From the NCBI RefSeq assembly GCF_018388425.1, contig NZ_CP074406.1, positions 1-64,000 of the forward strand: a DNA stretch of 64,000 nucleotides. Direction: 5' to 3'. Under the pieces are notes generated by a model. That model did no database searches. It had not been told where the DNA came from and worked only from the letters and a program-made list of their open reading frames with translations. Shown one piece after another: positions 1 to 9,971 of the stretch. The translations under genes and the position numbers were made by a program. Numbering within the stretch: the stretch's first letter is position 1; each line of letters starts with the position of its first letter. Source of the DNA: Nocardioides faecalis. Lineage in GTDB: Bacteria; Actinomycetota; Actinomycetes; Propionibacteriales; Nocardioidaceae.

Positions 1-263
1 CGTTCGGCTGACCCGGGATTCCCCGCCGGCTCCGCAGGCTCCGGCCGGACCATGTTCCCGCAACCGGGCAGGTTGTCACCAGAACCCGCCTGACCTGCGA
101 GGACACCGGTCCGAGCGGTGCGGCGGTCCGGCCTCGGCCGTGGACCACGAACCGGTGGTCCCCATGTTCACAACCTGTGGACAAACCTGTGGACGTGAGT
201 CCGCGGCAGCACCGAGCGCTCGCGACCGCGAGGCGCGACCGAGAACAGTGAAAGGCGTGTGGC
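1..263 (+). promoter_or_regulatory. dnaA upstream region with two DnaA boxes
   Basis: No gene is seen here on either strand. Two DnaA-box-like nonamers lie at 176-184 (TGTGGACAA, reverse complement of TTGTCCACA) and 188-196 (TGTGGACGT), 12 bp apart and inside a repeated AACCTGTGGAC element. They sit 70-90 bp upstream of the dnaA GTG start, where DnaA autoregulation is known in other bacteria. rpmH, usually upstream of dnaA, is not in the window. No clear -10/-35 pair was chosen. Confidence 0.55.
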
Positions 264-1865
264 GTGACCGGCAACCCCGATCAGCCCGATCAGACCGATC
301 CCCGACCGCAGGCCCAGGCCGACACCACAGGCCAGGCCCCGGACACCGACGCCGCTACGTCGCTGCTCGCCCGGGAGTGGTCCGCCGTCGTCGCCGACCT
401 GCAGGTGCACCAGCGCGCATGGCTGCAGGCGAGCCGGCCGGTCACCATGCACGGCACCACCGCCATCGTCGCGGTCCCCGACGACTTCACCCGCAAGCGC
501 CTCGAGGGCCGGCTGCGCGGACAGCTGGAGGACGCGCTCACCGAGCGGTTCGGCCAAGAGGTCCAGCTCGCGGTCACCGTCGACACGACCCTGCGCCACG
601 ACGAGCCGTTCGAGGGAGGCTCCTACAACCAGGACGCCTACGACGGCGGCGAGGCCGGGTCGAGCACTGATCGACACAGCGACATGTCGACAAATCGACA
701 CGTCGACTCATCGACGTACGACGCCCCGGTCGCGCCGAAGGGCGTCCCGACCGGCTACGACGCCGCGTTCACGCCGCCCGACCTCGACGCCGCGAACGCA
801 GCCGGGCCGTCGGCGACCAACACCGGCGAGACGCGGCTGAACCCCAAGTACACCTTCGAGACCTTCGTGATCGGCTCCTCGAACCGGTTCCCGCACGCGG
901 CCGCGGTCGCGGTGAGCGAGGCGCCCGGCAAGAGCTACAACCCGCTGCTGATCTACGGAGAGTCCGGGCTGGGCAAGACCCACCTGCTGCACGCGATCGG
1001 TCACTACGTGCGCACGATCTACTCCGGCTCCAAGGTGCGCTACGTCTCCAGCGAGGAGTTCACCAACGAGTTCATCAACGCGATCCGCGACGACCGCCAG
1101 GACCGGTTCAAGCGGAAGTACCGCGAGGTGGACGTCCTGCTGATCGACGACATCCAGTTCCTGGCGGGCAAGACCCAGACCCAGGAGGAGTTCTTCCACA
1201 CCTTCAACACGCTGCACAACGCGAACAAGCAGATCGTGCTGACCTCCGACCGGCCGCCGAAGCTGCTCGAGGCGCTGGAGGACCGGTTGCGCAACCGGTT
1301 CGAGTGGGGCCTGATCACCGACGTGCAGGCACCCGACCTCGAGACGCGGATCGCGATCCTGCGCAAGAAGGCGGCGATGGACCGGCTGACCGCGCCCTCG
1401 GACGTGCTGGAGTTCATCGCCAGCAAGATCCAGACGAACATCCGCGAGCTCGAGGGCGCACTGATCCGGGTGACCGCGTTCGCCAACCTCAACCGCCAGG
1501 ACGTCGACATGACGCTGGCCGAGATCGTGCTGAAGGACCTGATCCCCGACGGCGGCGAGCCGGAGATCACCGCTCCGCTGATCATCGCGCAGACGGCGGC
1601 GTACTTCGGGCTCTCCATCGAGGAGCTCACCGGGCCCAGCCGCGGCCGGCACCTGGTGATGGCGCGTCAGATCGCGATGTACCTGTGCCGCGAGCTGACC
1701 GGGCTGTCGCTGCCGAAGATCGGCGCCCAGTTCGGCAACCGCGACCACACCACCGTCATGTACGCCGAGCGCAAGATCAACCAGCTCCTCGGTGAGCGGC
1801 GAGCGGTCTTCAACCAGGTCTCCGAGCTGACCAACCGGGTCAAGATGCAGGCGCGTCAGGGGTGA
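264..1865 (+). CDS. dnaA: Chromosomal replication initiator DnaA
   Basis: AAA+ initiator that binds DnaA boxes in oriC and melts the origin. The 533-residue product shows an N-terminal domain I (about 30-115), a variable low-complexity linker (about 130-190), the AAA+ core beginning at LNPKYTFETFVIG with Walker A GESGLGKTHL and Walker B LLIDDIQF, and a C-terminal DNA-binding domain with SRGRHLVMARQIAMYL and the signature RDHTTVMYAERKI. The GTG start at 264 (protein MTGNPDQPD) gives a complete domain I. The linker is encoded by a run of TCGAC repeats (671-715). The gene is followed by oriC and dnaN, the standard actinobacterial order. Confidence 0.98.
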   Translation: MTGNPDQPDQTDPRPQAQADTTGQAPDTDAATSLLAREWSAVVADLQVHQRAWLQASRPVTMHGTTAIVAVPDDFTRKRLEGRLRGQLEDALTERFGQEVQLAVTVDTTLRHDEPFEGGSYNQDAYDGGEAGSSTDRHSDMSTNRHVDSSTYDAPVAPKGVPTGYDAAFTPPDLDAANAAGPSATNTGETRLNPKYTFETFVIGSSNRFPHAAAVAVSEAPGKSYNPLLIYGESGLGKTHLLHAIGHYVRTIYSGSKVRYVSSEEFTNEFINAIRDDRQDRFKRKYREVDVLLIDDIQFLAGKTQTQEEFFHTFNTLHNANKQIVLTSDRPPKLLEALEDRLRNRFEWGLITDVQAPDLETRIAILRKKAAMDRLTAPSDVLEFIASKIQTNIRELEGALIRVTAFANLNRQDVDMTLAEIVLKDLIPDGGEPEITAPLIIAQTAAYFGLSIEELTGPSRGRHLVMARQIAMYLCRELTGLSLPKIGAQFGNRDHTTVMYAERKINQLLGERRAVFNQVSELTNRVKMQARQG

Positions 1866-2427
1866 GCGCCGCGCCGCCGGGGGGTGCTCTGGTGTTGTTC
1901 CTTCCGGGTCCGGTCGCTGTGCGGCCGGGCCCGGACGCCTTTTTCTTGTGCTTCCACCGGCCCGTGCACAGCTGTGGAAAACCATGGGCAATTAGTGCGA
2001 ACTACACGGGGAGGATTCCGTGGACCCACCGGTACGGGCATCCCCAACCGGCTTCGCGTCCACAGGGCGCCGTAGTTCGCACGGACTTAGTCCACAGGCG
2101 TTGTCCACTGAAAAAGCGGGGCTGACCTGCACGATCACTAGTTGTCCACAGTTTCCACCGAACCTATTGCTACTCCGGAATGACAATTGGATCGATCCTC
2201 CGTCGAACTCCTCCGGGCCCTCGACCTGTGGACGAACCCCCCTGATCCGGTCCCGCGGATGCGGTGCTCGTCGCATCCGCGGCAGCGTGTGTGTGCCGGT
2301 TGCCGGTGCGGGCCGATCGAATGACATGGCAGGATGCACTCCCACACGGGCGCAGGCTCTGGACTTGTCATTCGGCGGTCCGGGTCGAGGTGGTCGAGCC
2401 CGCACCCATCGAAGTGAGAGGTACGAC
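1866..2427. other. Replication origin oriC (dnaA-dnaN intergenic region)
   Basis: This 562-bp gene-free region between dnaA and dnaN carries a cluster of DnaA boxes on both strands: TGTGGAAAA 1973-1981, GCGTCCACA 2056-2064, TAGTCCACA 2088-2096, TTGTCCACT 2101-2109, TTGTCCACA 2142-2150 and TGTGGACGA 2227-2235. A relatively AT-rich stretch at about 2157-2197 may be the unwinding element. An 11-bp inverted repeat (GTGCGAACTAC 1995-2005, GTAGTTCGCAC 2072-2082) brackets the left half. Position and box density make oriC the natural reading; exact boundaries are not determined. Confidence 0.88.
1906..1944 (+). terminator. Possible dnaA terminator
   Basis: GGGTCCGG (1906-1913) can pair with CCGGAC and neighbouring bases (1931-1938), with a GC-rich interior, and is followed by five T residues (1940-1944). 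The stem is imperfect, so this is a moderate intrinsic terminator call for dnaA. Confidence 0.45.
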
Positions 2428-3567
2428 GTGAAGTTCCGTGTCGACCGTGACGTCCTGGCCGACGCCGTTGCCTGGGCTGCCCGCAGCCTGCCGGTGCGTC
2501 CCAGCGCGCCCGTCCTCGCCGGCCTGCTGATCGAGGCGAGCGACGAGGGCCTGGTGCTGTCGACGTTCGACTACGAGACCTCCGCACGGGCCACGCTGGC
2601 CGCCGACGTCAGCGACGAGGGCAAGGCCCTGGTCAGCGGCCGGCTGCTCGCCGACATCTGCCGCAGCCTGCCGAACAAGCCCGTCGACCTCGCCCTCGAC
2701 GGCTCCCGGGTGTCGCTGACCTGCGGCTCGTCGCGGTTCTCCCTGCAGACGCTGCCCGTCGACGACTACCCGACGATCCCGGAGATGCCGGCCGCGACGG
2801 GCACCGTCTCCAGCGCCGCCTTCGCCCACGCCGTCGCCCAGGCGGTCACCGCCGCCGGCCGCGACGACATGCTCCCGGTGCTCACCGGCGTGCGGGTCGA
2901 GATCGAGGGCGACACCATCGCGTTGCTCGCCACCGACCGGTTCCGGCTCTCCCAGCGCGAGCTGACCTGGAACCCGGGCACCCCGGACGCCTCCGTCGCC
3001 GCGCTGGTGCCGGCGAAGGTGCTCGGCGACACGGCGAAGTCGTTGGCCTCCGGCGAGGAGATCACCATCGCGCTGTCCGCCTCGGGCACCGGCGACGGCA
3101 TCATCGGCTTCGAGGGCACCGGCCCCGGCGGCGTACGACGCACCACCACCCGGCTGCTCGACGGCGAGTTCCCGAAGGTCCGCAGCCTCTTCCCGACCGA
3201 GAAGGTCACCGTCGCGCGCATCGACCGCGCCGAGCTGATCGACTCGATCAAGCGCGTCTCGCTGGTCGCCGACCGCAACACCGCCGTCCAGCTCGCCTTC
3301 GGCGACGGCCAGCTCACGCTCGACGCCGGCTCCGGCGACGACGCGCAGGCCACCGAGTCGGTGCCCGCCGACATCGACGGCGAGGAGCTGGTCACCGGCT
3401 TCAACCCGGCGTTCCTGCTCGACGGGCTCGGCGCCATCGACGAGCCGGTCGTCGAGCTCGCCTTCACCCAGGCCTCCAAGCCCGTGGTGATCAGCGGCAC
3501 CGGGGACGACGCCGGTGACGGCGGCTCGTTCCGCTACCTGCTGATGCCGCGCCGCCTGCTCTCCTGA
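2428..3567 (+). CDS. dnaN: DNA polymerase III sliding clamp, beta subunit
   Basis: Beta clamp that tethers the replicative polymerase to DNA. An open frame runs further upstream into oriC, but the protein homology starts at the GTG at 2428 (MKFRVDRDVLADAVAWAARSL), preceded by GTGAGAGG about 8 nt upstream. The product is 379 residues, typical of the family, with three clamp-fold repeats and the family C-terminus (RYLLMPRRLLS). Internal features such as TDRFRLSQREL and the LLDGEFPKVRSLFP segment are characteristic. It lies next to oriC, as in other Actinobacteria. Confidence 0.97.
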   Translation: MKFRVDRDVLADAVAWAARSLPVRPSAPVLAGLLIEASDEGLVLSTFDYETSARATLAADVSDEGKALVSGRLLADICRSLPNKPVDLALDGSRVSLTCGSSRFSLQTLPVDDYPTIPEMPAATGTVSSAAFAHAVAQAVTAAGRDDMLPVLTGVRVEIEGDTIALLATDRFRLSQRELTWNPGTPDASVAALVPAKVLGDTAKSLASGEEITIALSASGTGDGIIGFEGTGPGGVRRTTTRLLDGEFPKVRSLFPTEKVTVARIDRAELIDSIKRVSLVADRNTAVQLAFGDGQLTLDAGSGDDAQATESVPADIDGEELVTGFNPAFLLDGLGAIDEPVVELAFTQASKPVVISGTGDDAGDGGSFRYLLMPRRLLS

Positions 3568-3690
3568 CCCGCGCCCGACCCCACCCGCGCCGAGGCGCGG
3601 GCGTGGCGAGGCTTCCGCTCGTCACCGGCTGCCCACTAGCGTCGACCTCGACTCGCCGTAGGACAGGGCCCACGAGGAACGGGAGCGCGC

Positions 3691-4599
3691 ATGCACATCG
3701 GACTGGTCGGACTCGGCAAGATGGGTGGCAACATGCGCACCCGGCTGCGCAACGCCGGGCACACGGTGGTCGGCTACGACCGCAACCCCGACCTCAGTGA
3801 CGCCGAGAGCCTGGCCGCGATGGTCGAGGCGCTGCCCTCGCCCAAGGTGGTGTGGGTGATGGTGCCCTCGGGCGAGCCGACCCGGGCCACGATCGCCGAC
3901 CTGCGCGAGCTGCTCGGCGAGGGCGACCTGGTCGTCGACGGCGGCAACTCCAAGTACACCGACGACGCCGAGAACGCCGCGTCGCTGGCGGAGAAGGGCA
4001 TCGGCTTCGTCGACTGCGGCGTCTCCGGCGGGGTGTGGGGCCTGGAGAACGGCTACGCGCTCATGTACGGCGGCTCGGTGGAGGACGTCGCCAAGGTCCA
4101 GCCCGCCTTCGACGCGCTCAAGCCGGACGAGGGCGGCATCGTGCACGCCGGCACCTCCCCGGGCGCGGGGCACTTCGCCAAGATGGTCCACAACGGCATC
4201 GAGTACGCGATGATGCAGGCCTACGCCGAGGGCTGGGAGCTGCTCGAGAAGGTCGACCTCGTCGACAACGTGCCCGAGATCTTCGAATCCTGGCGCCACG
4301 GCACCGTGATCCGCTCCTGGCTGCTGGACCTGCTCACCGAGGCGATCGAGGCGGACACCCACCTGGACCAGGTCCGCGGCTACGCCGAGGACTCCGGTGA
4401 GGGACGGTGGACGGTGCAGGCGGCGATCGACAACGCCGTACCGGTGCACGTCATCGCCGCCTCGCTGTTCGCCCGGTTCACCTCGCGCCAGGACGACAGC
4501 CCGGCGATGAAGGCGATCGCGGCGATGCGCAACCAGTTCGGTGGCCACGCCGTGCACACCGAGCCGCCCCCGGGCGGCGAGGCCAACCCGGATCTCTGA
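3691..4599 (+). CDS. gnd: 6-phosphogluconate dehydrogenase, short (GndA-type)
   Basis: Oxidative decarboxylation of 6-phosphogluconate to ribulose-5-phosphate, reducing NAD(P)+ in the pentose phosphate pathway. The 302-residue protein has the N-terminal Rossmann motif GLVGLGKMGGNM, the substrate loop GGVWGLENGYALMYGG and the catalytic region GHFAKMVHNGIEYAMMQ with its conserved Lys and Asn. It is the short, single-unit form of about 300 residues rather than the 470-residue form, and ends in RNQFGGHAV. A gnd gene between dnaN and recF is common in Streptomyces-like genomes. The ATG at 3691 follows an AGGAACGGGAG leader. Confidence 0.95.
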   Translation: MHIGLVGLGKMGGNMRTRLRNAGHTVVGYDRNPDLSDAESLAAMVEALPSPKVVWVMVPSGEPTRATIADLRELLGEGDLVVDGGNSKYTDDAENAASLAEKGIGFVDCGVSGGVWGLENGYALMYGGSVEDVAKVQPAFDALKPDEGGIVHAGTSPGAGHFAKMVHNGIEYAMMQAYAEGWELLEKVDLVDNVPEIFESWRHGTVIRSWLLDLLTEAIEADTHLDQVRGYAEDSGEGRWTVQAAIDNAVPVHVIAASLFARFTSRQDDSPAMKAIAAMRNQFGGHAVHTEPPPGGEANPDL

Positions 4600-4644
4600 A
4601 CCCGGATCGTCTGAGGCTGGTCGTCCGGATCGGAGCGGTTCAGC

Positions 4645-5076
4645 TCAGAGCGCGAGCACCGCGCGGACGAGCGAGAAGGACAGCCAGGCCGCGACGAGAC
4701 CGATCGCGACCGGGTGGCGCACCAGCCGGTCCAACGACGGCGGCCGGGTGCGGCGCAGCCGCGCGCGCAGCACCAGCACCGCCAGGGTGAGCACCGTGGC
4801 CGCAGCGACGGCTCCGAAGGGGTGGGCGAGGAACGAGTCCTGCCACCAGCCGTGGGTGAGGTAGACCCATGAGCGGGTCATGCCGCAGCCCGGGCACGGC
4901 AGCCCGGTGAGACGGCGGAACGGGCACAGGACCGGCCCGTCCTCGATGGAGTACGGCGAGAGCAGCGCCCCGACGCCCAGCCCGAGCACCCCGAGCACGG
5001 CGACCGCCTCCGCGCTCCCCAGACGGGGGCGGATGGGAGGCAGGTCGCCGGCGGGGCGGCGGAGCAGGGTGCTCAT
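4645..5076 (-). CDS. DUF2752 family membrane protein
   Basis: Function unknown. The 143-residue product starts at the ATG complementary to 5074-5076 ([20 protein letters not shown]); an upstream in-frame extension has out-of-frame-like composition and is discarded. It has three hydrophobic segments and the family signature, a Cys-rich loop [20 protein letters not shown] followed by [17 protein letters not shown]. The cysteines suggest metal or redox chemistry, but this is not established. It is followed upstream on the same strand by the TM2-domain gene, a pair often seen together in Actinobacteria. Confidence 0.88.
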   Translation of the reverse strand: MSTLLRRPAGDLPPIRPRLGSAEAVAVLGVLGLGVGALLSPYSIEDGPVLCPFRRLTGLPCPGCGMTRSWVYLTHGWWQDSFLAHPFGAVAAATVLTLAVLVLRARLRRTRPPSLDRLVRHPVAIGLVAAWLSFSLVRAVLAL

Positions 5077-5099
5077 CGTCGTACCGGGGGAGGCGGTGC

Positions 5100-5633
5100 T
5101 CAGCGCAGCGGCCGGCCCTGGGCGTCGGGAAGCTTGCGCATCGCGATCAGGATCAGGTCGATGATCGACCACACGCCGCAGCCGCCGCAGGTCAGCAGCT
5201 TGGCGATGCCCAGGCCGGTCTGGCCCAGGTAGAACCGGTCGATGCCGAACCCGCCGAGGAACAGCGAGATCAGCAGCGTGGTCAGCCACTCCTTGTCGGA
5301 GTACAGCCCGGGGACGTCGCGCGCGGAGAAGTACTGCTGGCTGTCGGCGGTGCGCACCGCGGTGTCGGGCTTGATCTGGCCGGAGATCGCCTGCTGGGCG
5401 AGGCTGGCGTAGTCGATCGGGCCGTACTCCTGGCCCAGCACGTTGATGTAGAACGGGCCGGCGGCGGCGTTGCCGTAGGAGCCGGCGTAGGGCTGGGAGG
5501 GGTCGTAGTGCTGGCCGCCGTAGGGCTGGCCGGGCTGGCCGCCGTAGGGCTGGCCGGAGGGCTGGTTGGAGGAGCCGGACTGACCGTAGGGGTCCGGCTG
5601 GTCGCCGTAGGGCGGGTTGGGTGGTTGCGTCAT
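5100..5633 (-). CDS. TM2 domain-containing membrane protein with GYF-like segment
   Basis: Starts at the ATG complementary to 5631-5633 ([17 protein letters not shown]), 177 residues. The N-terminal third is a Pro/Gly/Gln/Tyr-rich disordered segment with repeats of the type GQPYGGQ. The middle [33 protein letters not shown] resembles a GYF_2 domain. The C-terminus ([33 protein letters not shown]) is a classic TM2 domain with two membrane helices and the DRFYLG motif. The longer antisense frame running to 7469 overlaps recF and the DciA gene and is not real. The gene is divergent from recF and upstream of DUF2752. The molecular role is unknown. Confidence 0.9.
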   Translation of the reverse strand: MTQPPNPPYGDQPDPYGQSGSSNQPSGQPYGGQPGQPYGGQHYDPSQPYAGSYGNAAAGPFYINVLGQEYGPIDYASLAQQAISGQIKPDTAVRTADSQQYFSARDVPGLYSDKEWLTTLLISLFLGGFGIDRFYLGQTGLGIAKLLTCGGCGVWSIIDLILIAMRKLPDAQGRPLR

Positions 5634-5711
5634 GGGACGCAGCCTAGGCTTGGCGGCGCGCGTCGAAACATCGTGCGTACGTCGTGCGAGACATCGTGGA
5701 GGAGGTTGCCC

Positions 5712-6863
5712 ATGCATGTCGCGCACCTCCAGCTGCACGACTTCCGCAGCTATCCGGCCGTCGACGTCGCCCTGGAGCCCGGTGTCAACGTGTTCGTGGG
5801 CAGCAACGGCCAGGGCAAGACGAACCTCGTCGAGGCGATCGACTACCTCTCCCGGCTCTCCTCGCACCGCGTCGCCACCGACGCCCCGCTGATCCGCGCC
5901 GGCGCGAACCAGGCGGTCGTGCGGGCCGCCGTGGTGCGCGAGGGCAGGACAGCGACGCTGGAGGTCGAGCTCAACCCCGGCCGCGCCAACCGGGCCCGGG
6001 TCAACCGCTCGCCGCTGCCGCGGGTGCGCGACCTGGCCGGCATCGTGCGCACGGTCGTGTTCAGCCCCGAGGACCTCGCCCTGGTCAAGGGCGACCCCGG
6101 TCAGCGCCGGCGCTTCCTCGACGACCTCCTCGTGCTCCGCACCCCGCGGATGGCCGGGGTCATCGCCGACTACGAGCGTGCGCTGAAGCAGCGCAACTCC
6201 CTGCTCAAGACGATGTACGCCGCCCGCGGCTCCGCACGCGAGGCCGCCCTGGCCACGTTGTCGGTGTGGGACGAGGCCCTGGTGCGCGCGGGCACCGAGC
6301 TGCTCCGCGCCCGGCAGGCGCTGGCCGCCGACCTGGCGCCGTACCTGGGCAAGGCGTACGAGTCGGTGGCCCGCGGCGCCTCCCGCGACGACGCCCGACT
6401 GGAGTACGCCGCGAACGTGCTGCCCCAAGCCGATCCCGACGACCCCGACGCCGACCCGCTGGTGACCGGCTTCCGGGCCGAGCTGGCCCGGCGGCAGTCG
6501 GACGAGATCGGCCGCGGAGTGACGCTGGTCGGCCCGCACCGTGACGACCTGGTGCTCACCCTCGGTCCCGGCGACGAGGCCCGGCTGCCGGTGCGCGGTT
6601 ACGCCAGCCACGGAGAGTCGTGGTCGTTCGCGCTGGCCCTGCGCCTGGCCAGCTACGACCTGCTGCGCGCCGACGGCGACGACCCGATCCTGATCCTCGA
6701 CGACGTCTTCGCCGAGCTCGACCGCGACCGCCGCACCCAGCTCGCCGAGCTGGTCGCCGGTGCCGAGCAGGTGCTGGTCACCGCCGCGGTCGCCGCCGAC
6801 GTGCCCGAGCAGCTGCGGGGCGCCACGTTCATCGTCGAGGCGGGGGAGGTGCGCCGTGCCTGA
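5712..6863 (+). CDS. recF: DNA replication and repair protein RecF
   Basis: SMC-like ATPase that loads RecA at gapped or stalled DNA (RecFOR pathway). The ATG at 5712 gives [20 protein letters not shown], the family start, and a 383-residue product. Walker A is GSNGQGKTN (about 30-38), the signature region lies around [15 protein letters not shown], and Walker B is [12 protein letters not shown]. It overlaps the next gene by 8 nt, so they are almost certainly co-transcribed. The upstream reading-frame extension crosses the divergent TM2 gene and is not used. Confidence 0.97.
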   Translation: MHVAHLQLHDFRSYPAVDVALEPGVNVFVGSNGQGKTNLVEAIDYLSRLSSHRVATDAPLIRAGANQAVVRAAVVREGRTATLEVELNPGRANRARVNRSPLPRVRDLAGIVRTVVFSPEDLALVKGDPGQRRRFLDDLLVLRTPRMAGVIADYERALKQRNSLLKTMYAARGSAREAALATLSVWDEALVRAGTELLRARQALAADLAPYLGKAYESVARGASRDDARLEYAANVLPQADPDDPDADPLVTGFRAELARRQSDEIGRGVTLVGPHRDDLVLTLGPGDEARLPVRGYASHGESWSFALALRLASYDLLRADGDDPILILDDVFAELDRDRRTQLAELVAGAEQVLVTAAVAADVPEQLRGATFIVEAGEVRRA

Positions 6864-7479
6864 TCCTGACGCCGGGCCCGACCCCGTGCCCGGCCCCGAC
6901 GCACCCGACCCGACCGGGCGCGGGGAGTCGGCCGAAGCGGCCGATCTCGACCACCGACCCGACGGGCTCGACCTGGCCCGGGCCCAGACCTCGAGCGCCG
7001 CGGGCGCCGCGACGACGCCGGCGAAGCGACCGCGCTCGCGCTCGGGCGACCCGCGCCGAGCCTTCCTCGGCTTCCGCGGACGGCGCGGCGAGCCGCAGCT
7101 GAGCAGCGCGCACCCCGACGGGCGCGACCCGCAAGGGCTCTCCGGCGAGGTCGCCCGGCTCATCGGGGAGCGCGGCTGGGGCTTGGACCTGCAGGTGCGC
7201 GGCGTCTTCGGCCGCTGGAGCGAGATCGTGGGCGCCGAGATCGGCGCGCACTCCACCCCGGAGTCGCTCACCGACGGCGTGCTCGTCGTACGCACCGACT
7301 CCACGGCGTGGGCCACGCAGCTGAAGCTGCTGGCGAGCACGATCGTCAAGCGGCTGAACACCGAGCTCGGCGACGGCACGGTGACCGTGGTGGAGGTGCT
7401 CGGACCGCTGGCGCCGAGCTGGAAGCACGGCCGGCGCGGGGTGCGCGACGCCCGTGGACCGCGCGACACCTACGGGTGA
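6856..7479 (+). CDS. DciA family protein (DUF721)
   Basis: DUF721/DciA proteins help load or activate the replicative helicase DnaB in bacteria lacking DnaC; that role is established for the family, not shown here. The GTG at 6856 lies within the end of recF (8-nt overlap), giving a 207-residue product with a disordered acidic/Arg-rich N-terminal half and a conserved C-terminal domain from about residue 90 ([20 protein letters not shown], then [20 protein letters not shown] and [20 protein letters not shown]). The context recF-DciA-gyrB is the usual actinobacterial arrangement. Confidence 0.92.
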   Translation: MPDPDAGPDPVPGPDAPDPTGRGESAEAADLDHRPDGLDLARAQTSSAAGAATTPAKRPRSRSGDPRRAFLGFRGRRGEPQLSSAHPDGRDPQGLSGEVARLIGERGWGLDLQVRGVFGRWSEIVGAEIGAHSTPESLTDGVLVVRTDSTAWATQLKLLASTIVKRLNTELGDGTVTVVEVLGPLAPSWKHGRRGVRDARGPRDTYG

Positions 7480-7775
7480 GGAGCCACCTCGGTCCGGTCC
7501 GGGAGCGCTGCGCGCCGATCTGACGCCCTGAGCGCCCGCCGGCCCGTACCGGGGTCCGTCCGAGACCCGCTCGGCGCTGCAAACCGGCGTTCTGGGGTCC
7601 TCAGGGTGGATTTTCCACAGACGCACCCCGTCCCGCGGGGCGACACGCGTGCTCTGAGGCCCTCAGCAGGATAGAATGGGACTCTGGCCGAGATCGCGTC
7701 TCCTGCACGCTCGCCTCGGCCTTCGTCATGCCTCGGGCATGACGACCGAGAGGTCGACACTCAGAGAGGTCTTGC
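7480..7775 (+). promoter_or_regulatory. gyrB upstream region: -10 candidate, DnaA-box-like site, leader hairpin
   Basis: No gene is seen in this 296-bp gap. TTTTCCACA (7611-7619) matches a box type also present in oriC. A good -10 candidate TAGAAT lies at 7672-7677, with an adjacent inverted repeat CTGAGG/CCTCAG (7654-7659, 7661-7666). In the presumed leader, 7723-7732 pairs perfectly with 7736-7745 (10-bp stem, loop TCG), ending 30 nt before the gyrB GTG. The start point is inferred, not mapped. Confidence 0.5.
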
Positions 7776-9920
<2,145 letters not shown>

Positions 9921-9971
9921 GTCTCTAAAAGAACCCCTAGATTTCGTTAGACCAGATCAGAGAGAGCAATC

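Noticed and set aside
5100..7469. 789-residue minus-strand frame
   Set aside because: The part above 5633 is antisense to recF and the DciA gene; only the C-terminal TM2 protein is real.
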